A stretch of 64,000 nucleotides of DNA from an uncultured Propionibacteriaceae bacterium (lineage in GTDB: Bacteria; Actinomycetota; Actinomycetes; Propionibacteriales; Propionibacteriaceae): contig CALBCJ010000006.1 of the NCBI GenBank assembly GCA_937926975.1, positions 1 through 64,000 on the forward strand. The letters run 5' to 3'. Both the position numbers and the translations under genes were made by a program. Below the pieces are notes generated by a model. The model was not told where the DNA came from, ran no database searches, and saw nothing but the letters and a program-made list of their open reading frames with translations. This document shows positions 43,759 to 52,237 of this stretch, in pieces (the first letter of the stretch is position 1; each line of letters starts with the position of its first letter).

Positions 43759-44325
43759 TCAGTGGGAGGGGCCTTGGTTTCCGGGGCCCGGCTGGGGGCC
43801 GGGGCCGGGCATGACCGGGCCGTACGGGTGGCCAGGGGCCGGACCGCTCGGGCCGGACGGGGCACCGGGTGCCATACCAGTCGGGGCGTAGGGGGCGGGT
43901 GCTGGACCGGTCTGGCCGTCGGGGGCAGAGCTGTACGGGGGAGCGGCGGCTCCGGGCATGGGCGGGTAGGGGTGACCGGGGGCGGATGGCTGCCCAGGTC
44001 CGGACACCGGCTGCGGTGAGGCGGCGTACGGGTTGTCCGGTCCGGCCGCGGGGGTACGGGGCGCCAGCTCCCGGGCCAGAGCGGTAGCGACCAGCGCCAG
44101 GATCACGAGCGAGATCGCGAACCCCACCCCGGTCCTCACGGCCTCTACCTCGAGTGAGTAGCGACCTCGCAGTACTAGGGGCAGTACTAGGAAGATCACG
44201 GAGCTGAGAGCGTCGACTCCGACTGCCGCCAGCAGCAGCGGCCGGGCCCGAGGAGCCAGGACCGCAACGACGACCATGAGGGTGATCCTCACAGCGATGA
44301 ACAGCAAGGACAGGGCCAGCGTCAT
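43759..44325 (-). CDS. small membrane protein with Pro/Gly-rich tail
   Basis: 188 aa: four hydrophobic helices in residues 1-105, then an 80-residue disordered tail dominated by Pro, Gly, Ala and Tyr (PGHPYPPMPG, GPGPQPGPGN). No family recognised. ATG at 44325 overlaps the stop of the upstream membrane-protein gene by 4 nt, so the two are coupled and probably act together. Long upstream open frame rejected: no homology. Confidence 0.65.
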   Translation of the reverse strand: MTLALSLLFIAVRITLMVVVAVLAPRARPLLLAAVGVDALSSVIFLVLPLVLRGRYSLEVEAVRTGVGFAISLVILALVATALARELAPRTPAAGPDNPYAASPQPVSGPGQPSAPGHPYPPMPGAAAPPYSSAPDGQTGPAPAPYAPTGMAPGAPSGPSGPAPGHPYGPVMPGPGPQPGPGNQGPSH

Positions 44326-44636
44326 CGGACTGGGCTCCGGTCGGCGCGAGAGGCGAGCAGGACCGCCAGCATCAGCAGCCCCCAGAAGAGCGTGCCGAAA
44401 ACCCCGGACATGACCGTGTACAGGACAGGAGGGACCGAGCCCGTCGTGGCGACGTAGGAAGACACCGCCATCGGGGCTAGGAGCGCGATCACTCTGGTGG
44501 CCACGGCACCCCACAAGCAGCCGACCACCGCGGGCCGGCGAAAGCGGATGCTGGCCCAGATGGCGATCCCGACGAGAGCCAGGATGTAGATAGCGGACCC
44601 TCCGATATTCAGGAAACGTAGCGCGGTGATGCTCAC
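44322..44636 (-). CDS. small four-helix membrane protein
   Basis: 104 aa almost entirely in membrane helices (about 12-30, 35-57, 68-88, 80-98), short charged end. No family recognised. GTG at 44636 follows TAGCGT by 6 nt (leaderless). First of a coupled pair. Confidence 0.6.
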   Translation of the reverse strand: MSITALRFLNIGGSAIYILALVGIAIWASIRFRRPAVVGCLWGAVATRVIALLAPMAVSSYVATTGSVPPVLYTVMSGVFGTLFWGLLMLAVLLASRADRSPVR

Positions 44637-44642
44637 ACGATG

Positions 44643-44648
44643 ACGCTA
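44643..44648 (-). promoter_or_regulatory. -10 box, leaderless promoter of membrane-protein pair
   Basis: TAGCGT on the minus strand, 6 nt before the GTG at 44636. Confidence 0.45.
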
Positions 44649-44922
44649 GCAGCGAGACTGGTCAGCGGGGCCGGAGCCCAAGTGCTGCCCCGGACAGTCA
44701 GCAACGTACCGGCCAGTACCGGGACAGACTACGAGACTCAGCGGGCCTGAGAGGAGGGTCAACCAGGCGTTGGTAGCGGACCTGGTGCTGGCTACCGGGG
44801 GCGCCAGTCGGCAGGCGGGTGCCGGCCAGCGGCGGCTGGGCCATCCATGGGCGTCATGCTAGCGGTTCTGCGCGCCTTTGGGGCTCACCACGGCAGCGTC
44901 CGGATCACCCCCGGCCCTGGTC

Positions 44923-46176
44923 TCAGACCAGGAACCGGTAGAACGGGCTCTGCGGGTCGATCGGCTCCACGGTCATCGGTGACGAGGCCATCCGGGCCAG
45001 CAGCCCGTCGAGGTCGGCCGGGTCGCCCAGCTCGATCCCGACCAGGGCCGGGCCGAGCTCGCGGTTGGAGCGCTTTACGTACTCGAACAGGGTGATGTCG
45101 TCGTCGGGGCCGAGCACCTCGTCCAGGAACCGGCGCAGCGCCCCCGGCTCCTGCGGGAAGGTGACCAGGAAGTAGTGCTTGCGCCCCTGGTGCACCAGCG
45201 ACCGCTCCACGATCTCGGAGTAGCGCGAGACGTCGTTGTTGCCTCCGGAGACCAGGGCGACCACGGTCTGGCCGCGCTCGACCCTCAGCCCCTCGACGAG
45301 CGCTGCCGAGGCCAGCGCCCCGGCCGGCTCGGCGATGATCCCGTCGGTCTGGTACAGCGCCAGCATCTCGGTGCAGACCGCGCCCTCGGCCACAGTGGAG
45401 AGCTCGGGCTGACAGCGCTCAATGATCTGGTACGGGAGGTCGCCCACCCGGCGGACAGCGGCCCCGTCGACGAAGGTGTCCAGCCGGTCGAGGGTGACCG
45501 GGCCGCCGTGCCGCAGGGCGGCCACAGTGCAGGCGGCGCCGGCCGGCTCCACCCCGACCACCCGGGTCTGCGGGTGGTGCTCGGCGAACCAGGTCGCTAC
45601 CCCGGCCAGCAGGCCGCCCCCGCCGACCGGCACGACCACCACGGCCGGTGGCTGGCCCAGGTCGGCGACGGTCTCGGCGGCCACGGTGCCCTGGCCGCAG
45701 ATCGTGGCGGCGGCGTCGAAGGCCGGGACCACCACCGCCTGGCTCTCGGCGGCTGCCGCCAGGGTCGCCTCCTTGGCCTCGTCGTACGTGTCGCCGACCA
45801 CCACCACCGTGACCAGGTCCCCGCCCAGGGCCGCTATCCGGTCCCGCTTCTGGCGGGGGGTGGTGGTCGGGACGAAGATCCGCCCGGCGATCCCGAGCCG
45901 GTGGCAGGCGAAGGCCACACCCTGCCCGTGGTTCCCGGCCGAGGCGCAGACCACACCTCGGGCGCGCTCCTCCTCGCTCAGCTGGGCGATCAGGTTGTAC
46001 GCGCCGCGCAGCTTGTACGAGCGGACCGGCTGCAGGTCCTCGCGCTTCAGCCAGACCTCGGCCCCGACCGCGGCCGACAGCCGGACGTTGAGCTGCAGCG
46101 GGGTGCGAGACACGATCCCGGCCAGCCGAGCAGCAGCGGCGTCAACGTCAGCAGCGGTGGGCAGGTCAGTGCGCAT
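44923..46176 (-). CDS. ilvA: threonine ammonia-lyase (biosynthetic-type, single ACT)
   Basis: 417-aa PLP enzyme deaminating threonine to 2-oxobutanoate for isoleucine synthesis. PLP Lys55 in RSYKLRGAYN, phosphate loop VGGGGLLAG (about 188), and substrate loop SAGNHGQGVA. The C-terminal 90 residues are one ACT-like regulatory domain (KHYFLVTFPQEPGALRRFLD), the short form found in corynebacteria. ATG at 46176 lies 4 nt past the rmuC stop; TAGTGT sits 8 nt before it, so it may be read both from rmuC and its own promoter. Confidence 0.94.
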   Translation of the reverse strand: MRTDLPTAADVDAAAARLAGIVSRTPLQLNVRLSAAVGAEVWLKREDLQPVRSYKLRGAYNLIAQLSEEERARGVVCASAGNHGQGVAFACHRLGIAGRIFVPTTTPRQKRDRIAALGGDLVTVVVVGDTYDEAKEATLAAAAESQAVVVPAFDAAATICGQGTVAAETVADLGQPPAVVVVPVGGGGLLAGVATWFAEHHPQTRVVGVEPAGAACTVAALRHGGPVTLDRLDTFVDGAAVRRVGDLPYQIIERCQPELSTVAEGAVCTEMLALYQTDGIIAEPAGALASAALVEGLRVERGQTVVALVSGGNNDVSRYSEIVERSLVHQGRKHYFLVTFPQEPGALRRFLDEVLGPDDDITLFEYVKRSNRELGPALVGIELGDPADLDGLLARMASSPMTVEPIDPQSPFYRFLV

Positions 46177-46180
46177 GGCC

Positions 46181-47743
46181 TCACACACTAGTGGCGCGCC
46201 GCGGTGCCGGGGGGTCGTCGAGGCCGGCCGGGTCGTCCGGGCCGCGGGCGGCAAGGGCCTGCTCCGGCTCGGTGCTGGCCTGCGGGGCCCGGCCGGTCGG
46301 GGCCGGGACCGGGGCGGCACCGGCGACCAGCTCGGGGGCGGCGACCTGGCGGACGGTCTGGTCGACCTGGGCCACCTCGGGCAGCTCCTCCGAGGTCACC
46401 TTGAGGTCGCGCAGCTTGCGGGCGGTGACCAGCACCCGTCCCTCCAGCGACGCCACGGCCTGGTTGTACGCCCGGACCGACGAGCCGAGCGCCCGGCCGA
46501 CCTTGTCGACGTGGCTGCCGAGAGTGGCCAGCCGCCCGTACAGCTCCTGCCCCAGCTCGGTGACCTCCCGGGCCGAGTCGGCCAGCGAGGCCTGCGCCCA
46601 GCCGTACGCGACCGAGCGCAGCATGGCGATCAGGGTGGAGGGAGTGGCCACAATGACGTTCCGCTCGGCGGCCCACTCGATGAGGTCAGGCACCTGCTGC
46701 AGCGCTGCGAGCAGCAGCGCCTCGCTCGGGATGAACATCACCACGAACTCTGGGGTTCCCAGGTCCGCCTTCCAGTACTGCTTCCGGGTCAGGGTGCTGA
46801 CGTGGTCGCGGACGTTGCGGGCGAACAGCGCCAGCGCCCGCTGCCGGGGCTCCGGCTCAGTCGCCTCCTTCGCGTCGAGAAAGGAGGTCAGAGGCATCTT
46901 GGCGTCCACGTACACGAACCTGCCGTGGCTGAGCAGCACCTTGAGGTCGGGCCGGATCACGGCCTGGTCGGTGCTGCTGGTCTCCTGCTGCACGAAGTCG
47001 CAGTGCTCCACCATCCCCGACAGCTCGATCACCCGCTGCAGCTGCAGCTCGCCCCAGGTGCCGCGGACCTGGGGCTTGCGCAGGGCTGTGGTCAGGGCGA
47101 CAGTCTCGCGCCGCAGCTGCTCGCTGGTCAGCTGGACGGTCGCCACCTGGGTACGCAGGTCGGCGGTCATGGCGGCCCGCTCCCGCTCCACCTCGGCCAG
47201 CCGGGCCTGCAGGGCCTGCAGGCTGTCGCGGACCGGCGCCAGCAGCTGGGCGGTCTGCTCCAGGCGCTGGCTCGCGGAGGCGTCGGCGGCCTGGGTCTGG
47301 CGCTCCAGCGCCTCGGCCGAGAGCAGCCGGAACTGCTGCTGCAGCGCCTCCCGGTCGGCGGCCAGCTCGTCGCGGTGGGCCCGGGCAGCGTCTCGCTCGG
47401 CGACCGCGGCCACCACCCGCGCCTCCAGCGCCGCCGCCTCCGACATCGCCTCCGCGGCGGCCTGGCGGGCCTCGGCGATCTCGGCCCGGCCGCGCTCGAC
47501 ATCGGCTCGTGCCCGCTCCGTCTCGGCAACCGCCCGGGCAGCATCAGCCCTGGCCGCAGCGGCTTCGAGGCGGCCCTGGGCAGCCTCGGCCCGGGTCTGC
47601 TCGGCGTTCCGACGGGCCTCGGCCAGCTGCTGGCGGGCGGTCGCCAGCCCGCCGTCGCCGCCAGCCCACCGCATCACCAGCCAGCAGCCGACGGCCCCCA
47701 GCAGCAGCCCGGTCACCAGGGCCAGCAGCGTCTCCCCAGTCAT
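46181..47743 (-). CDS. rmuC: DNA recombination protein RmuC
   Basis: 520-aa protein: N-terminal membrane helix (ALVTGLLLGAVGCWLVM), a long Ala/Glu/Arg-rich coiled coil (about 35-215), then the RmuC nuclease-like domain (KPQVRGTWGELQLQRVIELS, VYVDAKMPLTSFLDA, FVVMFIPSEALL, AYGWAQASLADSAREVTELG). It limits inversions at short repeats in E. coli. The last 60 residues are Pro/Ala-rich. Start ATG at 47743 with AGG 9 nt upstream; ATG at 47752 is an alternative. Immediately upstream of ilvA. Confidence 0.92.
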   Translation of the reverse strand: MTGETLLALVTGLLLGAVGCWLVMRWAGGDGGLATARQQLAEARRNAEQTRAEAAQGRLEAAAARADAARAVAETERARADVERGRAEIAEARQAAAEAMSEAAALEARVVAAVAERDAARAHRDELAADREALQQQFRLLSAEALERQTQAADASASQRLEQTAQLLAPVRDSLQALQARLAEVERERAAMTADLRTQVATVQLTSEQLRRETVALTTALRKPQVRGTWGELQLQRVIELSGMVEHCDFVQQETSSTDQAVIRPDLKVLLSHGRFVYVDAKMPLTSFLDAKEATEPEPRQRALALFARNVRDHVSTLTRKQYWKADLGTPEFVVMFIPSEALLLAALQQVPDLIEWAAERNVIVATPSTLIAMLRSVAYGWAQASLADSAREVTELGQELYGRLATLGSHVDKVGRALGSSVRAYNQAVASLEGRVLVTARKLRDLKVTSEELPEVAQVDQTVRQVAAPELVAGAAPVPAPTGRAPQASTEPEQALAARGPDDPAGLDDPPAPRRATSV

Positions 47744-47845
47744 GCCTGGCATCCTGCCGCAGCCGTCTGACAGCTCTGGCTCGGCACTCGGCCCGGACGG
47801 ACTGAGGCGGCGGAGGGTCGGCGACGGGCTGCCGGTGACCCCCTC

Positions 47846-47851
47846 TAGGCT
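47846..47851 (+). promoter_or_regulatory. -10 box, leaderless promoter of DUF1963 gene
   Basis: TAGGCT, 7 nt before the ATG at 47859. Confidence 0.45.
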
Positions 47852-47858
47852 CACGGCC

Positions 47859-48623
47859 ATGGCCCAGATGCCTCTGCCGCCCGAGCTGGAACGAGCTCGC
47901 GGCGTGATCGAGTCGACCCTGCGACCGTGCCTGCTGCTGGCGACCGACCCCGGTGGCCCGCGCCAGCCCTGGTCCAGCCGGATCGGCGGAGCGCCGTACC
48001 TGAGGCCCAGGGAGCCGTGGCCCGGCGACGAGCAGGGCGCGTACGTCTTTCTGGCGCAGCTGAACTACACCGAGCTGCCGGCCCTGGAAGGGCACCCGCG
48101 GCACGGGCTGCTGCGGTTCTTCATCGGGGCCGACCCCGACTACGGCCTCACCCCGGGGCAGCCGCCCCGGTTCCGGGTCGACTACCTGCCGGAGGTGGAG
48201 ACCGCCGGGCTCGAGACCCGCCCGCCGGCCGCTGCCGGGCCCAGCCCGCTGGAGCAGCCCGGCACCGGCCACCCGCTGGTCGCGACGAGGGCGGTGCTGC
48301 CGATCACGTACGAGGACCACCGCTTCAGCGACCTGGTCGGACGGGCTGCGATCGGGCCCGAGGCGGTCGAGGTCTACCACGAGGTGGCGCACCTGAGCCG
48401 GGACTCTCCCTTCCACCAGCTGGGCGGCTACCCGTACTTCGCCCAGTCGGACTGGCGGGCCGGTCACCCGGCCAGTGCTGACTACCAGCTGCTGGCGCAG
48501 ATCGACTCTCAGGCCGGTGTCGTGAGCTGGGGCGAGATGGGGGTTGCCGGCTTCTGGATCCGGCCCGAGCACCTCGCGGCCTGCGACTTCTCACACGTCA
48601 TCTACTACTGGGACTGCACATGA
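47859..48623 (+). CDS. DUF1963 (YwqG-like) protein
   Basis: 254-aa soluble protein of the DUF1963 family: SRIGGAPYLRPREPWP, VFLAQLNYTELP, RFFIGADPDYG and HQLGGYPYFAQSDWR are family landmarks, with YWDCT at the end. The fold is known from YwqG, but the activity is not. Its stop overlaps the aminopeptidase start (ATGA), a coupled pair. ATG at 47859 follows TAGGCT by 7 nt. Confidence 0.85.
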   Translation: MAQMPLPPELERARGVIESTLRPCLLLATDPGGPRQPWSSRIGGAPYLRPREPWPGDEQGAYVFLAQLNYTELPALEGHPRHGLLRFFIGADPDYGLTPGQPPRFRVDYLPEVETAGLETRPPAAAGPSPLEQPGTGHPLVATRAVLPITYEDHRFSDLVGRAAIGPEAVEVYHEVAHLSRDSPFHQLGGYPYFAQSDWRAGHPASADYQLLAQIDSQAGVVSWGEMGVAGFWIRPEHLAACDFSHVIYYWDCT

Positions 48624-49864
48624 GCGTGATCACCGACCTGGCGGACTTCATCGCCGCCGCACCCACCTCCTACCACGCCGCCGCGGAGGTCGCCTCGCGG
48701 CTGGCGGCCGCCGGCTACCAGCGCCAGGACGAGACCGCGGCTTGGGCGGCTGACGACCGGCACTTCCTGGTTCGTGACGGTGCCGTCGTGGCCTGGCGGG
48801 TGCCGCCCGGCTGGGCCCCGCAGCAGGGGTTCCGGATCGTGGGGTCCCACACCGACTCCCCGGCCCTGAAGCTGAAGCCGAACCCGGCCTTCCGCTCGGC
48901 GGGCTGGCCGCAGCTCGGGGTGGAGGTGTACGGCGGGCCGCTGCTGGGGACCTGGCTAGACCGCGAGCTCGGGCTGGCAGGCCGGCTGGTGCTGCGCTCC
49001 GGGGAGCAGGTGCTGGTGCGGACCGGGCCCCTGCTGCGGGTGCCGCACCTGGCGCCGCACCTGGACCGGGCCCTGTCTGACCATGTCCAGCTCGACCGGC
49101 AGCAGCACCTGCAGCCGGTCTTCGGGGCTGGCGAGGCTCCCGACGTGTACGACCTGCTGCTGGAGGCCGCCGGCCGTCCGGGTGAGGACCTGGCCGGGGT
49201 GGACGTGTTCTGCTACCCGACCCAGGAGCCGGCCCTCTTCGGGCCGGGCGGTGAGCTCTTCGCTGCCTGGCGGCTGGACAACCTGAGCTCGGTGCACGCG
49301 TCGCTGCTGGCCTTCCTGGACCAGTCGGGGCCGGCGGTCAGCGTGCTGGCCGCCTTCGACCACGAGGAGGTGGGCTCGCAGACCCGCTCGGGTGGAGGAG
49401 GGCCGCTGCTGGAGGACGTGCTGCGGCGAACCGCGCAGGCGCTCAGCCTGGACGAGGAGGGGTTCCGGCAGGCCCTGGCCGCGTCGAGCTGCCTCTCGGC
49501 CGACGCCGGCCACGCGGTGCACCCGAACTACCCGGGCCACCACGACCCGGTCAACCGGCCGCTGCTGAACCGGGGGCCGCTGCTCAAGATCAACGCGCAG
49601 CAGCGGTACGCGACCGACGCCGTGGGCTCTGGGATCTGGTACCGGGCCTGCTACGCGGCTGGGGTCCCGACTCAGGACTTCGTCTCCAGCAACGCGGTGC
49701 CCTGCGGGAGCACGATCGGGCCGATGACCGCGGCCCGGCTGGGGGTGACCACCGTCGATGTGGGCATCCCGCTGCTGTCGATGCACTCGGCACGTGAGCT
49801 GTGCGGCGTGGCGGACCCGGGCTACCTGAGCCGGGCGCTGGCTGCGTACTGGGCGGGGGAGTGA
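48620..49864 (+). CDS. M18 family aminopeptidase (aspartyl aminopeptidase type)
   Basis: 414-aa two-zinc peptidase removing N-terminal acidic residues. Metal ligands: His in GSHTDSPALKLKP (about residue 78), Asp in WRLDNLSSVHA (about 222), Glu pair in DHEEVGSQTRSG (about 250-262), and His at the end in SMHSARELCG (about 391). Length and motifs match ApeB/PepC-type M18 enzymes. Coupled to the DUF1963 gene. Confidence 0.94.
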   Translation: MSVITDLADFIAAAPTSYHAAAEVASRLAAAGYQRQDETAAWAADDRHFLVRDGAVVAWRVPPGWAPQQGFRIVGSHTDSPALKLKPNPAFRSAGWPQLGVEVYGGPLLGTWLDRELGLAGRLVLRSGEQVLVRTGPLLRVPHLAPHLDRALSDHVQLDRQQHLQPVFGAGEAPDVYDLLLEAAGRPGEDLAGVDVFCYPTQEPALFGPGGELFAAWRLDNLSSVHASLLAFLDQSGPAVSVLAAFDHEEVGSQTRSGGGGPLLEDVLRRTAQALSLDEEGFRQALAASSCLSADAGHAVHPNYPGHHDPVNRPLLNRGPLLKINAQQRYATDAVGSGIWYRACYAAGVPTQDFVSSNAVPCGSTIGPMTAARLGVTTVDVGIPLLSMHSARELCGVADPGYLSRALAAYWAGE

Positions 49865-49873
49865 GCCACGGGA

Positions 49874-49893
49874 ATAGTTGATATCTAAACTAT
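49874..49893. promoter_or_regulatory. AT-rich inverted repeat before LLM gene
   Basis: ATAGTT-N8-AACTAT with GATATC in the centre, ending 12 nt before the ATG at 49906. AT-rich palindromes of this kind are typical MarR/HxlR-type operators; it may overlap the promoter. Confidence 0.45.
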
Positions 49894-49905
49894 GTTGATC
49901 GGGGC

Positions 49906-50955
49906 ATGAAGGCATTCGGTTTCCTCAGCTTCGGACACTACGGCTCCACCTCAGGCCGAGACGCGGCACAGATGCTGCGCGACACGCTCCAGATCGCGCA
50001 GGGCGCCGACGAGATCGGGATCAACGGGGCCTACCTGCGCGTACACCACTTCGCCCGCCAGGGTGCGGCCCCGATGCCGCTGCTCTCGGCGATCGCCGCC
50101 ACCACGAGCCGGATCGAGGTCGGCACCGGGGTGATCGACATGCGGTACGAGAACCCGCTGCACCTGGCCGAGGAGGCGGCAGCCCTGGACCTTCTGGCCG
50201 ACCAGAGGGTCGCGCTGGGAGTCAGCCGTGGCTCTCCCGAGCCGGCCGACCGGGGCTGGGAGGCGTTCGGCTACACCGGTTCTGAGGACCCGCGCGGTGC
50301 GGACCTGGGCCGGGAGAAGTTCCTCCGGTTCCTGGCCGCGGTCCGCGGCGAGACCATGGCCGACGCCGACCCGCAGGAGTTCGGCCCCGGCGTACGGCTT
50401 CGGGTTGAGCCGCACTCGCCCGGGCTCACGGAGCGGGTCTGGTGGGGAGCCGCGACTCGGCAGACCGCCGAGTGGGCCGGCGGGCTGGGGGTGAACCTGA
50501 TGAGCTCAACGCTGGTGACCGAGGTCACGGGGCAGTCGCTGGGCGAGCTGCAGTACGAGCAGATCCGCCGCTACCGGGAGGCGTTCGCCGCGGCCGGTCA
50601 TGGCTGGGTGCCGCGGGTCTCGGTCAGCCGGTCGGTGTTCCCGGTGGTGGACGCGCGCGACCAGGTCTGGAACCAGCTCCGCTCCGACTCCGACCAGGTC
50701 GGCACCATCGACGGGCTGCGCTCGACGTTCGGTCGCAGCTACGTCGGCAGCCCTGACGAGCTGGTGGACCAGCTGGGCCGCGACCCTGCCGTGCAGGCCG
50801 CCGACACCCTGATGCTGACGATCCCCAACCAGCTCGGGGCCAGCGTGAACCTGCGGGTCCTGACCACCTTTGCCGAGCGCGTCGCGCCGCAGCTGGGATG
50901 GAAGCCGAGCACCGAGGGCCCAGTGACCGGCTACAGCGAGCTGCCTGAGCCGTGA
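49906..50955 (+). CDS. LLM-class flavin-dependent oxidoreductase (luciferase-like)
   Basis: 349-aa luciferase-like monooxygenase using F420H2 or FMNH2. KAFGFLSFGHYG at the start, the VGTGVIDMRYENPLHLAEEA flavin-pocket strand, and LGVSRGSPEP are family features; the C-terminal LMLTIPNQLGA closes the barrel. The substrate is unknown. ATG at 49906 has CGGGG upstream; an inverted repeat at 49874-49893 suggests repressor control. It stands alone. Confidence 0.9.
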   Translation: MKAFGFLSFGHYGSTSGRDAAQMLRDTLQIAQGADEIGINGAYLRVHHFARQGAAPMPLLSAIAATTSRIEVGTGVIDMRYENPLHLAEEAAALDLLADQRVALGVSRGSPEPADRGWEAFGYTGSEDPRGADLGREKFLRFLAAVRGETMADADPQEFGPGVRLRVEPHSPGLTERVWWGAATRQTAEWAGGLGVNLMSSTLVTEVTGQSLGELQYEQIRRYREAFAAAGHGWVPRVSVSRSVFPVVDARDQVWNQLRSDSDQVGTIDGLRSTFGRSYVGSPDELVDQLGRDPAVQAADTLMLTIPNQLGASVNLRVLTTFAERVAPQLGWKPSTEGPVTGYSELPEP

Positions 50956-51039
50956 CCACGACATGGCTAGGCCAGGCGCCGTACCCGGCGGGGCCTGGCC
51001 GGCCCTGCTCGCGAGGGTCGTGGGACGGTCCCGTGATCG

Positions 51040-51074
51040 TCTCGCTTGGCGAGATACTGTTGGCCAGGCGAGAC
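51040..51074. promoter_or_regulatory. inverted repeat with half-site copy before lipoprotein gene
   Basis: TCTCGC-TTG-GCGAGA is a perfect inverted repeat at 51040-51054; a further GGCGAGAC half site lies at 51067-51074. The spacing of half sites suggests a dimeric regulator or a tandem operator upstream of the gene at 51134. Confidence 0.4.
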
Positions 51075-51133
51075 TGGTGAATCCCGGTCCAGGGGGTGTC
51101 CAAGCGGCGCCTCGTGGGCCAGAATGAGGGGCT

Positions 51134-52165
51134 ATGGCTCAAGCACGGAGACCACGGCTGGTGAGCGGGGCGGTGGTCGCGGCGGTGGTGCTCGCGGGGT
51201 GCAGCCCGCTGCCGCAGCCTACCCCTTCGCCCAGTGCTGCGGCGAGCAGCAGTCGCGCCCCCAGCGCCTCTGCCAGCCCGACCCCGTCAGGCTCGGCAAG
51301 CCAGCGCCCGAGCGGGCCCAGCGCGACGCCGTCGAGCCCCGCCCCGACCTCCTCCGGGCCGAGCAGCAGCGCCAGCGCTACCCCTAGCCGCAGCCCGTCC
51401 AGCCCGGCGCCGTCGCGCTCGACCTCCCGTACGGCCTCGCCGAGCGCGTCAGCGACCCCCGCCACGGCCGGTGACCGGTCAGCGGTCCCGTACACCAGCC
51501 CTCAGGGCGTTGCCAGCGAGTACACCATCGTGGCCGGGCACCTCTCCGGCTCAGCGCCGACGGGGCTGATCGTCTACCTGCACGGTGACGGGTACGGGGA
51601 GTTCAGCCCCTCCAGCACTGTGCTGCAGGAGTACGCGGCGGTGGCCCGGGAGCAGGGGATGCTGCTGGTCGCCCCGGTCACTCCTGACCGAACCACCAGC
51701 ACCTGGTGGCGCAGCCAGAGCTCGGGCGACTGGCTGCGGGCGTTCCTGCAGCACATCCAGGCCGGCTACCGGATCGATCACGCCCAGGTCTGGTTCGTCG
51801 GCTACTCCGGTGGAGCCGAGGTGATCACCAACGTCGTGGTGCCTCAGCACAGCGACCTCTTCACCGGCGGCGGCGCCCTGATGATTGGCGGGGGCAGCTA
51901 TGGGCAGCGAGCGGCCTCGTCGAGCTCGGTCCTGGTCTCTCACCACCAGACCTTCCAGATGACCTGGCTGGTGGGAGAGCTGGACACGCCCTCTCGCGGA
52001 GGCGACGGCGGCTTCGACGCCCTAGGAGAGGCCCGGCGGGCCGAGTCGGGCTTCCGGCAGCAGGGGATGACCCGGACCACGCTCACGGTGGTGCCCGGCG
52101 AGAACCACATCACGTCGGTCCACCGCGGCGCTGCCGAGCTGCGCCAGATGCTCTCCACCCGCTGA
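51134..52165 (+). CDS. secreted lipoprotein with alpha/beta-hydrolase domain
   Basis: 343-aa lipoprotein. Signal peptide with lipobox VLAGC (Cys about residue 23), an 85-residue Ser/Pro/Ala/Thr-rich spacer (about 24-110) likely to span the wall, then an alpha/beta-hydrolase fold: LIVYLHGDGYGE (oxyanion region), GYSGGAE with nucleophile Ser (about 218), and a late His in PGENHITSVH. It resembles poly-3-hydroxybutyrate depolymerase/esterase-type enzymes; the substrate is unknown. ATG at 51134 has GAGGGG upstream. Confidence 0.82.
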   Translation: MAQARRPRLVSGAVVAAVVLAGCSPLPQPTPSPSAAASSSRAPSASASPTPSGSASQRPSGPSATPSSPAPTSSGPSSSASATPSRSPSSPAPSRSTSRTASPSASATPATAGDRSAVPYTSPQGVASEYTIVAGHLSGSAPTGLIVYLHGDGYGEFSPSSTVLQEYAAVAREQGMLLVAPVTPDRTTSTWWRSQSSGDWLRAFLQHIQAGYRIDHAQVWFVGYSGGAEVITNVVVPQHSDLFTGGGALMIGGGSYGQRAASSSSVLVSHHQTFQMTWLVGELDTPSRGGDGGFDALGEARRAESGFRQQGMTRTTLTVVPGENHITSVHRGAAELRQMLSTR

Positions 52166-52207
52166 GCCCCTGGCTCAGCGCCGAGTGCACCGAAGCCGGG
52201 CCCCGGG

Positions 52208-52225
52208 GGTGGCCACGCGGCCGCC
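52208..52225. terminator. hairpin between convergent genes
   Basis: GGTGGCC-ACGC-GGCCGCC (one G-U pair) between the lipoprotein gene and the convergent repeat-protein gene. Confidence 0.35.
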
Positions 52226-52237
52226 GGGAGGGAATGC

